A stretch of 64,000 nucleotides of DNA from Chionoecetes opilio (lineage: Eukaryota > Arthropoda > Malacostraca > Decapoda > Majidae), in the NCBI GenBank assembly GCA_016584305.1, contig JACEEZ010009425.1:49499-113498 (forward strand), in the 5' to 3' direction. Position numbers and translations under genes: made by a program. Each line of letters begins with the position of its first letter. Positions within the stretch are counted from its first letter, which is position 1. This document shows positions 13,278 through 23,137 of the stretch, one piece after another. Under the pieces are notes generated by a model. The model was not told the DNA's origin. It did no database searches and was given only the letters and a program-made list of their open reading frames with translations.

Positions 13278-14108
13278 CTAGGGGAGTGACTTCTGCGGCG
13301 AAGTTGAGCGAGCCGGAAGGGACTCCCCAAAGCCTCCTTGACAAAAAACGGGGACACCGAGGCCCCGGGAAAAGGCGTTGATGAAGCTTTGGCGCATTTT
13401 CCCCCGAGATGCGGACCAGCTGAACGGGAGTCCCATTGCATGCCCAGCCAAGTAATGCGGGAAGAGGGGGTAAGGGCGGACTTTTTCCCCTTTTTGACTA
13501 GAACCCCATCTCCCCCGCCACCGCCAAAACTCGGTCCAGCATGCGAACCGGGTTCCTCCTGAGAAGGGGGGGACACCCGCCAATGTCCAAATACATGAGG
13601 CAATTACCCCTGCAGACACCATCCGCTGAGCCACCACCTTGGTGAGCCGCGTAAAAACCCTTTGGAGCGATGGAGAGGCGAAGGGCAGGGCTGGTGAACT
13701 GCCACCCTGTCCGATCCACCTGGAAGGCCAGGAAGCGCCGGAACCGAGGATGAATGGGACATGCCAGTAGGGTCCTTTAGATCGAGGGACGCCATCCAGT
13801 CCCTTGCCTCAGCCGAAGGCGGACCTGGGCCAAGGTCAGCATACGGAACCGGTGGTTGCGCACAATCCGTTTAGGCGGCTGAGGTCCAAGATAAGCCGCC
13901 CCTTTGAAAAGTCCTTCTTGGGTACGATGAAAATGCGGGAAAGGGGAAAACCTTTCCCCGCGCCTTCTCCACTACCCGGAGGAGTGCATGTCCGACACGT
14001 GGGCGGCGAGCACTGTGGAGACCGGCGTCCAAGAAGGAGGTCGCCGAAGGGGCGGTAGGGCAAACCAGGGCCAAGAAAGGACCCTTTCGGACCACCCTGG
14101 CGGCCCAA
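13278..14108 (-). pseudogene. DIRS reverse transcriptase (frameshifted)
   Basis: Minus-strand fragments carry RT landmarks: SRIFIVPKKDFSKGRLIL (fingers, near 13930-13880), MASLDLKD (catalytic motif A, near 13795), YLD at the site of the YxDD box (near 13590) and ITWLGMQWDS (thumb, near 13450). The YLDD box is disrupted by a frame change directly after YLD. Together with the RNase H frame this is a typical DIRS RT-RH polyprotein, inactive as written. Confidence 0.75.
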
Positions 14109-14572
14109 CCTCTCTGCGGCCAGGCTGCCCCAAACCCGGACAGGAGGCCCTGGAAGGGAGGCTCAAAGCGAGAGCGACCTTGGAGGAAGGCTTGTGGACA
14201 GTAGCGGGCCCCGAGCGAAAGCCGAGACCCAGAGCCCCTGACCCTAAGGCCCACCCGACCGGGACGACGAGGATCCTGGGGGCCATCAACACGGGGGTGA
14301 ACCCCTGGACTGGCCCTCCGAACGCATCACAGGCGGTCGACAAAGCCCGACAGACATCCGACCGGGAGGCCGGGGAGAGGGTTTAAAAGTGATCCACGGG
14401 GGGAGGGAGGGGGAGCCACTCCGCCAGCTGACTGAAGAAGGCAAAAAGAAGAGGTCAACAGGGAGGCGTGTGCCGCTCCTGAAAGTCCCGGCGAAAAAGC
14501 TCCTCCTCACCGGTTTCGCCCGCCAAGGGAGGTCCTTGGCAGAAAGCCCGGGGCACCCGGGGAAATCAGCCA

Positions 14573-15745
14573 TCACACGTGGAAAGCCACCAAGGCCGGG
14601 AGAACCGGATCGGGGCCCAGGACGGAGAAGGACCCCGGTTCACACCTGGTTGGTACCCCCTCTCCACACTTCGGGAGGGTCCAGGCCCGGGCCTTTATCC
14701 AGGGCAACCGTTCTCGGCCCCCGAGAGAAAAACCACCCGGCATCCCGGCTTCCCTCCACGCACGGGAAGCCATCCTGGCCAAACTAGGCTCAGCCCGTAA
14801 GGAGGCCAGAGCATCCAAAGCGGCCGCCGAAGAAACCGCAGGCTGCTTCGAGGGAGCGTTCAGGCGAAGAAAGGAATCCGGCGGTAGAGGTAGGACTCTT
14901 TTCCCCCTCCTTTCCCCCGGGGCGACGCACCTCCAAGTCCGGAACTGGGCCCCAGGAGCCGTCTCCAGACGACCGATGGCAACAAGCCGCCCGTACCGTC
15001 TCACAAGCAATCGACGGTGGCATCGGTGCCCAGGTAACAGGACGGAGGAAGAAGGAGGGAGGGCCCAAGGCATCCTCCGCAGCGGGACGAGGGGAAGTGC
15101 ACTAGAAGGGACCCTCAGAAGAAAGGCGGAGGAAGGGCCCGGCGGACAGGGAAGCCAGGGGGCGGAAGTCCCCCAACCGTCGTCGCTTGGGGCAGGGTAG
15201 GCAGCATCCTCTTCCCGTCGGAGCACACCAGGTAGTCATCCTCGACTACCACAACTCAGAAGGGGCACCGGTGAGAGGGAAGCAGGCGAAGGGGACCTCC
15301 GCGCCTCGGTGTGGAGAATGGGAACCAGAAGTTTAAATGGCCCTCCATTCTTGCCATGAAGGAGTTTACTGAAGTTATCCAAGCCGACAACCCCGGAGGC
15401 ACAGGAGGTGAGGGTGGGAAGGCCCAGGAGACGCCTGACCAGCCGTAGGAGCCACAGACCCACCCGGCAAGTCCTCGACCTGGGAGTTTGGTCATGGTGA
15501 GGGACTGAGGAGACCGCCCAATCCCTTTCTCCACCGTCAGCACGATCGGGCGCCGAGCTCATGGAAGCAGAGGCAGGGGGTCGGGAGGTGCGAGACGAGG
15601 AGGAGATGGACATTGGCGAGGCCCAGCCGAGAACCCAGAGACCGGTCCGCCCAAGGACAGACGGAAGGGCTGCGTTGGCGAGACTCAAAGCCTTCGACCA
15701 CCACTCCTTGAGGTCAGCATAGGCCTCGCCGGTAAAGCAGGGCAC
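14573..15745 (-). pseudogene. gag-like region of DIRS element
   Basis: Two minus frames (15745-15236, 169 codons; 15226-14573, 217 codons) occupy the position of gag, upstream of RT. Segments such as EAYADLKEWWSKALSLANAA and AALDALASLRAEPSLARM are helical and Ala/Leu-rich, consistent with a capsid-type protein, but I see no diagnostic zinc knuckle. Assigned mainly from position in the element. Confidence 0.45.
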
Positions 15746-16104
15746 ACCCCCCTCCGGGAGGATGAGCCGCAGCCATCCACAGCATACCGGGCAATCGGCG
15801 GGACGAAAAAGGTCCGACAGAAGGAAAGGGGCGTGCGAGGAGCAGAAATTTTGGCCTCGGACCTAAAAGACACCGAGCAGCCCTGGGCCCCACAATTGAT
15901 CCGTGGAAAAGAAGGGTAAAACAGTGAGGGGAAGGGACTAGACGCAACACAAAAGCCCCCAAACCCCACCTGCATCGCCACACGCACTCCCGACCCCCAG
16001 GTAATGGATGGCGGGGGGGGGGGGGGGGTCGACGTGGGAGCCAGGGACCGCTCAACCCCTACCCGACCCCTGGAAGGGGCCGGGCGGGGGAGCGGGGAAG
16101 GTTG

Positions 16105-16520
16105 GGCACCAGCAAGAGCGACGTAACCATCCGCCCATCTCAGCGCACACGTGGAGGCCAGGGGCGTGGCAGACCAGGGACCTACCAAACCCCCCGGGAC
16201 CAGCCCTTGGGAGGGTCCGGGCGGGGGGGGGGGGGGGGTGGCGGGAGAACTACGTAACCATCCGCCCATCTCAGCTTACACGTGGCAGACCAGGTACCAC
16301 CAAACCCCGCACCGGCCCTTGGGAGGGTCCGGGGGGGGGGGGGGGCGTGGCTGGGAGAACTACGTAACCATCCGCCCCTCTCAGCTTACACGTGGCAGAC
16401 CAGGTACCACCAAACCCCCGCACCCCCCTTGGAAGGGTCCGGGCGGGGGGGGGGGGGGGGGGGGGAGAACTACGAACCATCCGCCCATCTCAGCTTACAC
16501 GTGGCAGACCAGGTGTCAGG
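16105..16520. repeat. ~115-125 bp tandem repeat with G-tracts, 3-4 copies
   Basis: Four successive units each contain ACCATCCGCCCATCTCAGC, ACACGTGG, CAGACCAGG and end in GGGTCCGGGCGGGGGGGGG. The three distal units are nearly identical and the first is diverged. It lies in the element-sense 5' untranslated region of the DIRS element. G-tract lengths (9 to over 20) are probably unreliable. Confidence 0.85.
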
Positions 16521-16845
16521 CCAGGGACGCCCTTTGGGGGGGAAATAATCCCAGGGGAGAAAGGGTGAAAGCGCGCCCCTGGGGGGTAGCTTAACACCAC
16601 AGACCAGACACCAGCCGAATAAAAATATATTTAAGACACAGCTGGCCCCGGCCCGGGATGAAGAAAAACTACACTCATGCCCGTAAACCCTACAGAAGGA
16701 TTACGAAGCATGAATGGGTTAAAAACTTCAAAACACACCCACGTAAAAACGAAAAAACAGCAGGTGCTTACCATATGGGCCCGAATAGAAACAACACGGG
16801 TTACAGGAGACGGGAGCAGGTGTTGACGCTATGAAGGCAAAATAA

Positions 16846-17052
16846 GAATGATGGCTCCGAGCCCGGGTGGCGGCAGCCGGCCTCGTCAGGATTGGCAACG
16901 GGGTTGCCAGACGTATGTTTCTTTTTCTTTCAGTCTATGTGTAGCCTGGTTTACCCAACCAGATGTCGGTATTGGTTGCCTGTATACCCGGTTTGCCCTG
17001 GGTGGCGATCTTTCCTATCCTATAGCTTAGTGCACTAGCTCTAAGGGGACCA
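16846..17052 (-). repeat. right inverted terminal repeat of DIRS element
   Basis: Reverse complement of 10835-11046. The outer end reads AGCTCTAAGGGGACC before AT-rich flank. Confidence 0.85.
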
Positions 17053-17515
17053 AAATAATCAGTTACTGGAAAACGCACGATTTGGGGGGATGTTGTTATG
17101 TTGTTCGTTTGCAAAAACCTTATCCTTCTACATGGCTGTTACGCCGTTCAGTGTTCCACGTACACGCATGTAAACTCAATAACGAAAATGTTTTTGTACT
17201 TATGAAATAAACAATGTCGTAGCAATTATGATCCCAGCAATTCTTTTTTATCGTATTACTGGATAATGACACAGGAATATTTCTGGTTAATGTTCTAAGC
17301 TATTGCATTATATAGTAATGTTTTTTTAAATGGGGAACAGCCCATTAGTCTATTAATCGGCTAATGGGTTGTGCAACACCCCTTAAAACATACTATATCT
17401 GCAATATACTTAGAAAGTATAACCGTAAATATTCCTCAATCAGTTAATATAACAGCGGCAAAGGTTTATATGCCCTAGGCGGGCGCCGGTGAACCTCTGA
17501 GCAAATCCCAGCGCC
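17053..17515. other. intergenic, nothing recognised
   Basis: AT-rich flank of the DIRS element. A short inverted motif CCCATTAG..CTAATGGG is present at about 17341-17370. Confidence 0.4.
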
Positions 17516-18112
17516 CTACGTCGTATCAAAACTTCCGTCGGGCCGCCGATAAGACATACGGAGGGCCTCCGGAGGCCCTCCGTCTTTGTGTTTGCTGGGG
17601 GCGTATGTGTTTGCTGGATCTGGCCCCTGGTTGCGAGACACACTTGCACTATTTTTACGCTTGGCATGCACTTCACTGTTCTTTTCTTTGCTGTAATTAG
17701 ATGTGAAGGCATTGAACAGGGCACCTGCCATTGAGAAGTACACCTTCTTGAGAAAACTGTGGTTGTTGGCACAGCGCAATGTGGCCAGCTGGTCGTCTTC
17801 CTCCCCAAGGGTGACAATGACCTTTTGGAAGATCGCCTTGGGCTTGCTGCAGCCGAACAGTGCATACCTCGTCGCCTTCTCCTTCCAAAGCCACCTGTAT
17901 ATGTAGCACACGTCCTTGGTGAGAGAGACAGTGAGCTGGGAGGGACTCACCAGCCTCCCGCGACTCAAGAAACCTGTGAATAATTTCACGGCGACGACCA
18001 CATCCTGCCCGCGTAACTCCACATCCCCGTCGTCACCCACTTGTACGTTCACCTCGGCATGTTCACGTGAAGTCTCCTTGTTCACGAGGAGGTCATAGTA
18101 GGACCCACACAT
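17516..18112 (-). CDS. hypothetical protein, 198 codons, uninterrupted
   Basis: An open minus frame from an ATG at 18112 (MCGSYYDLLVNKETSREH) to a stop at 17516. Composition is protein-like and of low repetitiveness, with blocks such as VGDDGDVELRGQDVVVAVKL, KPKAIFQKVIVTLGEEDDQL and FLKKVYFSMAGALFNAFTSN; the C-terminal 60 residues are basic and polar (KEKNSEVHAKRKNSASVSRN). No signal peptide or membrane span is evident. I do not recognise the family. GTGAGT at about 17945 (minus) and a CAG before GTGGCTTTGG could mark a short intron, but the frame is open through it. It may be an intronless gene, a single large exon or a captured sequence. It is one of the few frames here with no frameshift. 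Confidence 0.45.
   Translation of the reverse strand: MCGSYYDLLVNKETSREHAEVNVQVGDDGDVELRGQDVVVAVKLFTGFLSRGRLVSPSQLTVSLTKDVCYIYRWLWKEKATRYALFGCSKPKAIFQKVIVTLGEEDDQLATLRCANNHSFLKKVYFSMAGALFNAFTSNYSKEKNSEVHAKRKNSASVSRNQGPDPANTYAPSKHKDGGPPEALRMSYRRPDGSFDTT
17560..17581. repeat. perfect 22-bp palindrome
   Basis: GGAGGGCCTCC followed immediately by its reverse complement, within the 3' end of the 198-codon ORF. Confidence 0.9.
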
Positions 18113-18720
18113 GTGAATGTTTAAGACCGAACGTGCCAGGTAACCGGCACGTAACCAATTGATTTTGACACAAAGGCTTGAATGGGTAGCAACTTTTTAT
18201 GTCACTAATAAAAACGTGCACGGAGTAATAACAAATACAAAAACACTTACGGAGACGATTGTGGTAGTGCAGTTTCCCTCACCGAGCGTTCTAAGGAAAC
18301 TGACGCTCCCCGCTGGGGCCGGTATGCAGCACGGCAATTTCAAAACACTGGCGCGTAAACAGTCCAGAGATATAGTGGTCTGTGGACTATCGTATACTGT
18401 CACATAAATAACTAGGCTAAGGAAAAAAACACTACCGACAAAATAGGGGAGCTTGGATTATATAATTATAGGCTATAGCATGTTTACATCACTACATGTA
18501 CAGTGATGTTTATCTCGACGCATTCGTTTTTTCAGTCATAGAAAGTAGGAATAGCTAATTTGGAACTAGTGCAAATATGTTCACGTCTGGCTTGGATTCT
18601 TGTTCTAATTTTAATTATTATAATCCTACTGCATGACATTATGAAACACGTAATTAGTAGGCATGGTAGCTTACGTGATTATAGTAAGATCATAGGCGGC
18701 CCCGGGCCCTGCCGTAGGTA
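18113..18720. other. intergenic, nothing recognised
   Basis: No coding ORF above chance and no repeat match seen. Confidence 0.4.
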
Positions 18721-18721
18721 A

Positions 18722-18724
<3 letters not shown>

Positions 18725-18799
<75 letters not shown>
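18725..18799. repeat. (TA)n microsatellite
   Basis: 75 bp of uninterrupted TA. Confidence 0.95.
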
Positions 18800-18802
<3 letters not shown>

Positions 18803-18850
18803 CGCCAGGGCAATATGTTTCTTTTCGATGTACAGACGTGTGGTTGCGTT

Positions 18851-18915
18851 CATACCTACATTTCTACATCCATGATTTCAGGAAAGTTAAAAGGGGCTAT
18901 CTGGAGAGTCTGTGT
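18851..18915 (-). repeat. inverted fragment of the 0.6-5.3 kb composite repeat
   Basis: ACATTTCTACATCCATGATT, TCAGGAAAGTTAAAAGGGGC and TATCTGGAGAGTCTGTGT are the reverse complement of the composite-repeat head-to-minisatellite junction (compare 4672-4732 and 4868-4920). It sits next to (TA)n, as in the tandem copies, so the family is dispersed. Confidence 0.75.
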
Positions 18916-19087
18916 CATTTTGTGTCTTCATCTGTGTAATATTATGGCTATAAATGAGCAAATTACCAAAATATCACCAGAGTGGCGACCTTTGTAACGG
19001 CTACACTAAGGTCGCCAGCTAGTGTTTATGTCCTCCCGCCCGAAACGTGCTGCTGTCTGTCGTCGCGCGAGAGAATAAAAAAGAGTT

Positions 19088-19190
19088 GAAACAGTTTGAA
19101 ACAAACAGTTTTGTTGAAACAAAACAGTTTTGTTGAAACAAAAAAGTTTTGTTGAAACAAAACAGTTTTGTTGAAACAAAAATTTGAAAC
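19088..19190. repeat. ~23-bp tandem repeat
   Basis: Four to five copies of GTTTTGTTGAAACAAAACA, partly self-complementary (TTTTGTTGAAACAAAA). Confidence 0.85.
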
Positions 19191-19245
19191 AGGTAATACT
19201 CGCAAATACGAAGCATAAAGCAACACTGAAACAGGGTAGATTATA

Positions 19246-19829
19246 GGCCTCTTCCATTTGCGACATTTCAAGAACCAGTTCACGGAACCCAAGAGTTCAG
19301 GCGTTCCATTTGCGCACGAAAACCTGGGTCCGAGGCAAAGCGCGTAGTGACTCAGCAAAACCCGTGAACTTTCTCTACTCACATTGAGAGGTGGGTAGCT
19401 TGGGTAGAATTTTCAGTTCATAACAAACAATGGTCGCCTTGGGCCCTATTTCTCTTATCGTGAAGGGTTTTCCGCATGCACGAGTCGGAGAGGATGTCAG
19501 ACGGCATAAAAGAGGCATACATGGCTGGTGGAGCCAGGCGTTCCCGCGATCTTAAACTTGATATGATCCCTTCACATAGCAGCTAGCTGAGTTATATCTC
19601 TCGTTATCTCTCTCTCTCGTTATCTCTTCGTTATCTCTCTCTCTCTCGTTATCTTCTCGTTATCTCTCGTTATCTCTCTCGCTATCTATCTCTCTCTTGT
19701 TATCTCTCTCTCGTTATCTCCTCTCTAGTTATCTCTCTCTCGTTATCTCTCTCTCGTTATCTCTCTCTCGTTATCTCTCTCTCTCGATATATCTCTCTCT
19801 CTCTCTCTTGATATATCTTTCTCTCTCTC

Positions 19830-19917
<88 letters not shown>

Positions 19918-19918
19918 C

Positions 19919-19979
<61 letters not shown>

Positions 19980-20024
19980 TTGTTATCTCTCGTTATCTCT
20001 CGTTATCTCTCGTTTCTCTCCTCT

Positions 20025-20090
<66 letters not shown>

Positions 20091-20233
20091 CTAAATTGCC
20101 TCGCCAGCTGAGTATGTTTGTAAACAAAAAACGGGGTTTTTGCGTTCCATTTGTGACACGCGAACCCAACCCTGAACCCAACCCTGAACTGAAAGAACTG
20201 GTTCATGCAGCTTGGGCACAAATGGAAGAGGCC
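19246..20233. mobile_element. inverted-repeat element with TTATA target duplication
   Basis: Ends GGCCTCTTCCATTTG and its complement are flanked on both sides by TTATA (19241-19245, 20234-20238). The inverted arms extend about 85-100 bp with divergence (GAACCAGTTC, GTTCCATTTG in both). The interior is mostly (CT)n. No coding capacity. Probably a non-autonomous DNA element. Confidence 0.6.
19597..20091. repeat. (CT)n / CTCGTTAT compound microsatellite
   Basis: Long CT tract interspersed with CTCGTTATCT units in its first third. ORFs such as poly-(Ser-Leu) across it are not genes. Confidence 0.95.
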
Positions 20234-20629
20234 TTATACAGTCATGATATAAACTAATGTGTATCACCTTAAGTGGCACATACAAATCAGTATTGTGATG
20301 TTATAATTCGTAATATATGGCGCATGGCGACATTAGTGCACCGTGGCGACTTTAGTGTAATCAAAGACCCTCTACAACAAGATACCTCACTCTAGGGTGC
20401 TCTGTACGTGGTGCGCGTGCGATCAACGCGCCGCCGTGCGGCAGGAGTTAACCAGTCTGCTGGCCCATTCACTTGCTACATACCTGACCTGAATTAAAGT
20501 GTCTCATACCTGTTCATATTGAGCCAGATTCATAAATAACATAACATAAAGGCACTCTAGTAATGTCCGGTGGTATACACGAAACAGCGTAAACAACAGA
20601 GAATTTGAAAAGAGAATGAGAACAGAGAA
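20234..20629. other. intergenic, nothing recognised
   Basis: Contains GTGGCGACTTTAGTG-like motifs also seen near 18980, otherwise featureless. Confidence 0.4.
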
Positions 20630-20633
20630 TGAA

Positions 20634-20790
20634 AAACACACTGATTAAAACAAGGGAAATGAATGTATGGGACGCCACAATGAGCAACTGTGTCGTGCCT
20701 TATGTGGCAAGGCACCGCGCCACTCGGTTGCTCGACTATAGTGGCGGAGATCATCGTCTCCCCGCCACAAACGCAACACAGGAACTACCA
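20634..20790 (+). repeat. dispersed ~150 bp repeat
   Basis: Shares CACACTGAT-AAAACAAGGG, GGGACGCCACAA, GCGCCACTCGGTTGCTCG and CTATAGTGGCGG with 22695-22850; a partial copy (GATCAAAACGAGGGAAAGAT) lies at 20850-20905. Noncoding. Confidence 0.7.
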
Positions 20791-20845
20791 CGTGTAGGTC
20801 TCGCGGCCTCTTGTAGCTTCCTTATATCCTTATGTTCTTATGTTA
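20782..20845 (+). mobile_element. LINE 3' end fragment
   Basis: GGAACTACCACGTGTAGGTC, TCGCGGCCTCTTGTAGCTTC and CTTATGTTCTTATG form the 3' end of the CR1-like LINE family seen at 37330-37545 and, inverted, at several other sites. Confidence 0.7.
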
Positions 20846-20905
20846 ACACCGATCAAAACGAGGGAAAGATATGGGAAGCCACAACGGGCGACTGAGTCGT
20901 GCCAC

Positions 20906-21705
20906 TGTCGCCCTCGTGAGTGAGTAACCGCAAGTTGGCCGGTGAAATACACAAAAAACCTTAACAACACATAATCAAATCACAACACTCACCGTTTTGT
21001 AGGAAGACAGCTCTGCCACACGAACACACACACTTATACACTCGAAGGACTTGTTAACGGAGCCGCACTTTGTATAAATCAACTAAAATACGTCCCCATG
21101 TCCCCGCTTGTCCCGTCTCCCTCCCTTCCCTCGCCAGGCAGGCAGGGAGGTTGGGAGAGGCGCGCGCAGTGTCCGGGTGGCTGGCTGCATCACGTGACTT
21201 ATCCCTCACAGCTGATTGGCCCCGGGCGTCCCACACCAAGATCCACCACTGCATGGATCATTTTCGAAGCTTTCTCGGATACTATTAAAAAACAACCTTG
21301 CTTATAAATTGTAATACTACGGAAAAAGATGCTTCGGTACTGCATTATAGTCGACATATTGACCAAATAGCGCTATAGATAAGCACCAGGCATGATATGG
21401 TTGCCCGTATTGACTTGAACACACTATTCAAGACTGCTATAAGTGCTTCGAGGGTTTCGGTCTTAATTCGAACAGGTTTTAGGTCCTTTAAGCTTTGTTT
21501 GGGAGGATTAGAGTCATAAGCTGCAGCCAAATTGAAGTTCATTTGTCTCTCTCTTACGTTGTTCTTATTACCGCCGCGTAAATAAAAAGGTATACGAGTA
21601 TTGTTATAGGTAGATTAATTCCGTGCAATGAAGAGTGGCGGTGAGAATATAAAGACGAGGAACAATGAGTGAGAATGTGACAAAAATATATTCATAGATC
21701 CTTGC
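20906..21705. other. intergenic, nothing recognised
   Basis: No coding signal. The 60-70 codon ORFs overlapping on both strands near 21100-21250 look like chance frames in a GC-rich patch. Confidence 0.4.
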
Positions 21706-21721
21706 GGGGGGGGGGGGGGGG

Positions 21722-21781
<60 letters not shown>
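21706..21781. repeat. G-run followed by (GA)n microsatellite
   Basis: About 19 G then about 57 bp of GA. Confidence 0.95.
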
Positions 21782-21783
<2 letters not shown>

Positions 21784-21891
21784 GAAATGGGTGTCTCTCA
21801 TAAATTTAAAAAAAACATACATTTTATAGTACACATACCTCGTACATATTACAGAACACAAAACCTTGCCACTGAAAGTGTCCCGTGGCCG

Positions 21892-22697
21892 AAGGCGGCG
21901 TCACACTAGCACTTTTTCCGTCTAGTTAGACGATCTCCGTTGGTTTTTTCTCGCTCTGACTAGTTAGTCCGTTTGAATCAGTCAGTCTGAGTCAGACGAT
22001 CGTGATCGTCTTCATATGGAAAGTTGAAGACAACTTTCATAGTCAAATCAAAATCCATATTGATTACTTTAAAGACATTCGATATAAATCAGGAATTTTT
22101 TGCAAAATATAATTCAATACATTTGAAAATATGAAAAATATTCAAGTGACTATTGCACATGTAGATACATTTAAAAGCCAGTTTTATAAAACAGGCAACA
22201 GTCTCTCGCATGACTCGATTGTTGTGTATATTTTTCAAGACACACTCAAAAATCGTTTCTCACTCTTCAAGACTTCAACTTGTAATTATAGACGAAATGC
22301 TGTGGACACGTAGTTCAGAAGAATTTCTCATAAATAAGGAGCGGGAGTGACCTCACGCCCCGCCCACCTGTGACCTGACTGTTGCTGCGGCCCCAGCGGC
22401 GGGCTGATGCCCGCTCATCTATTACTGTTTTTATGTATATATGTGTATGTATTTTAACTTGTTTGGCGCGTCTACGATTGATAATACACATAATTAAGTG
22501 TATACCAGTGATAGCCTGCCCTAAGGTACTCTAGCCTGCCCTGGCGTCGGAGCCATGTTTATTTACAGTCGCAGGAACAGCTGACTGGCAGTGCAGGCAA
22601 ACGATTGTGTGTGTGACGGCTTGCAGTCAAAAAATTGTTAGTTTTTAGAAAGTTGCTGAAAAAAATAGACGGAAAAGTGCTAGTGTGACGCCGCCTT
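21892..22697. mobile_element. MITE-like element with 33-bp terminal inverted repeats
   Basis: The left end AAGGCGGCGTCACACTAGCA, continuing CTTTTTCCGTCTA, is the near-perfect reverse complement of 22666-22697. Length 806 bp with no coding ORF. It splits a copy of the dispersed ~150 bp repeat: left flank ..GCCACTGAAAGTGTCCCGTG resembles the repeat's CGACTGAGTCGTGCC and the right flank resumes TTATGTGGAAAGGTTGCGCG. I could not define a clear target duplication. Confidence 0.7.
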
Positions 22698-22850
22698 TAT
22701 GTGGAAAGGTTGCGCGCCACTCGGTTGCTCGGCTATAGTGGCGGGGAATATCGTCTCCCCACCACAAACGCGTGAAAACACACTGATCAAAACAAGGGAA
22801 AGATATGGGACGCCACAACGCGCCACTGAATCGGGCCACTTAAGCCCGGT
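22698..22850 (+). repeat. dispersed ~150 bp repeat, second copy
   Basis: Same blocks as 20634-20790 (GCGCCACTCGGTTGCTCG, CTATAGTGGCGGGG, GATATGGGACGCCACAACG). It is interrupted upstream by the 21892-22697 element and downstream by the TTAA element at 22844. Confidence 0.7.
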
Positions 22851-23124
22851 TCCCACCATCCCGCTTGTACGGCCGCCATACAACAACAATAACGTCACCA
22901 TCATCACCGCTTGAGTGGTATTTGTGGTAACTGGGCACAGTTTGCACCTCCGCTCGAGCAAACACCGCCGAGCGGGAGAGATGACTTGATTTTAACTTTG
23001 TACGGCAGCCGTACAGTACAGCGGTACGGCGGTGCGGTTGACTTTTTTGTGACGTCATTGTGACGTCATTGTTGTTCATTGTTGTTGTACGGCGGCCGTA
23101 CAAGCGGGCTAGTGGGAACCGGCC
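22844..23124. mobile_element. TTAA-flanked MITE (piggyBac- or Kolobok-type target)
   Basis: TTAA at 22840-22843 and 23125-23128 flank a 281 bp element. The ends share GGTTCCCAC, CCCGCTTGTACGGCCGCC and TACAACAACAAT in inverse orientation (~50 bp arms). TTAA duplications are used by piggyBac and Kolobok transposases; no transposase is encoded here. Confidence 0.8.
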
Positions 23125-23137
23125 TTAAGTAAAAACA

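Larger units (their letters stand above)
10801..17052 (-). mobile_element. DIRS-type tyrosine-recombinase retrotransposon, full length, frameshifted
   Basis: A 6.25 kb GC-rich block inserted in AT-rich DNA. It has ~210 bp inverted terminal repeats (10835-11046 and 16846-17052), an internal complementary region (11122-11208) equal to the inverted junction of the two outer ends, and minus-strand coding relics in the order gag-like, reverse transcriptase, RNase H, tyrosine recombinase. DIRS elements use a tyrosine recombinase instead of an integrase and lack target-site duplications, and none is visible. All ORFs are split by frameshifts, so this copy as written is not coding-competent; whether that is decay or assembly error is open. 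Confidence 0.85.

Noticed and set aside
10934..16594. GC-rich block with many long overlapping ORFs on both strands, at first suggestive of bacterial DNA
   Set aside because: Minus-strand motifs, inverted ends and the internal complementary region identify it as a DIRS retrotransposon; plus-strand ORFs are shadows.
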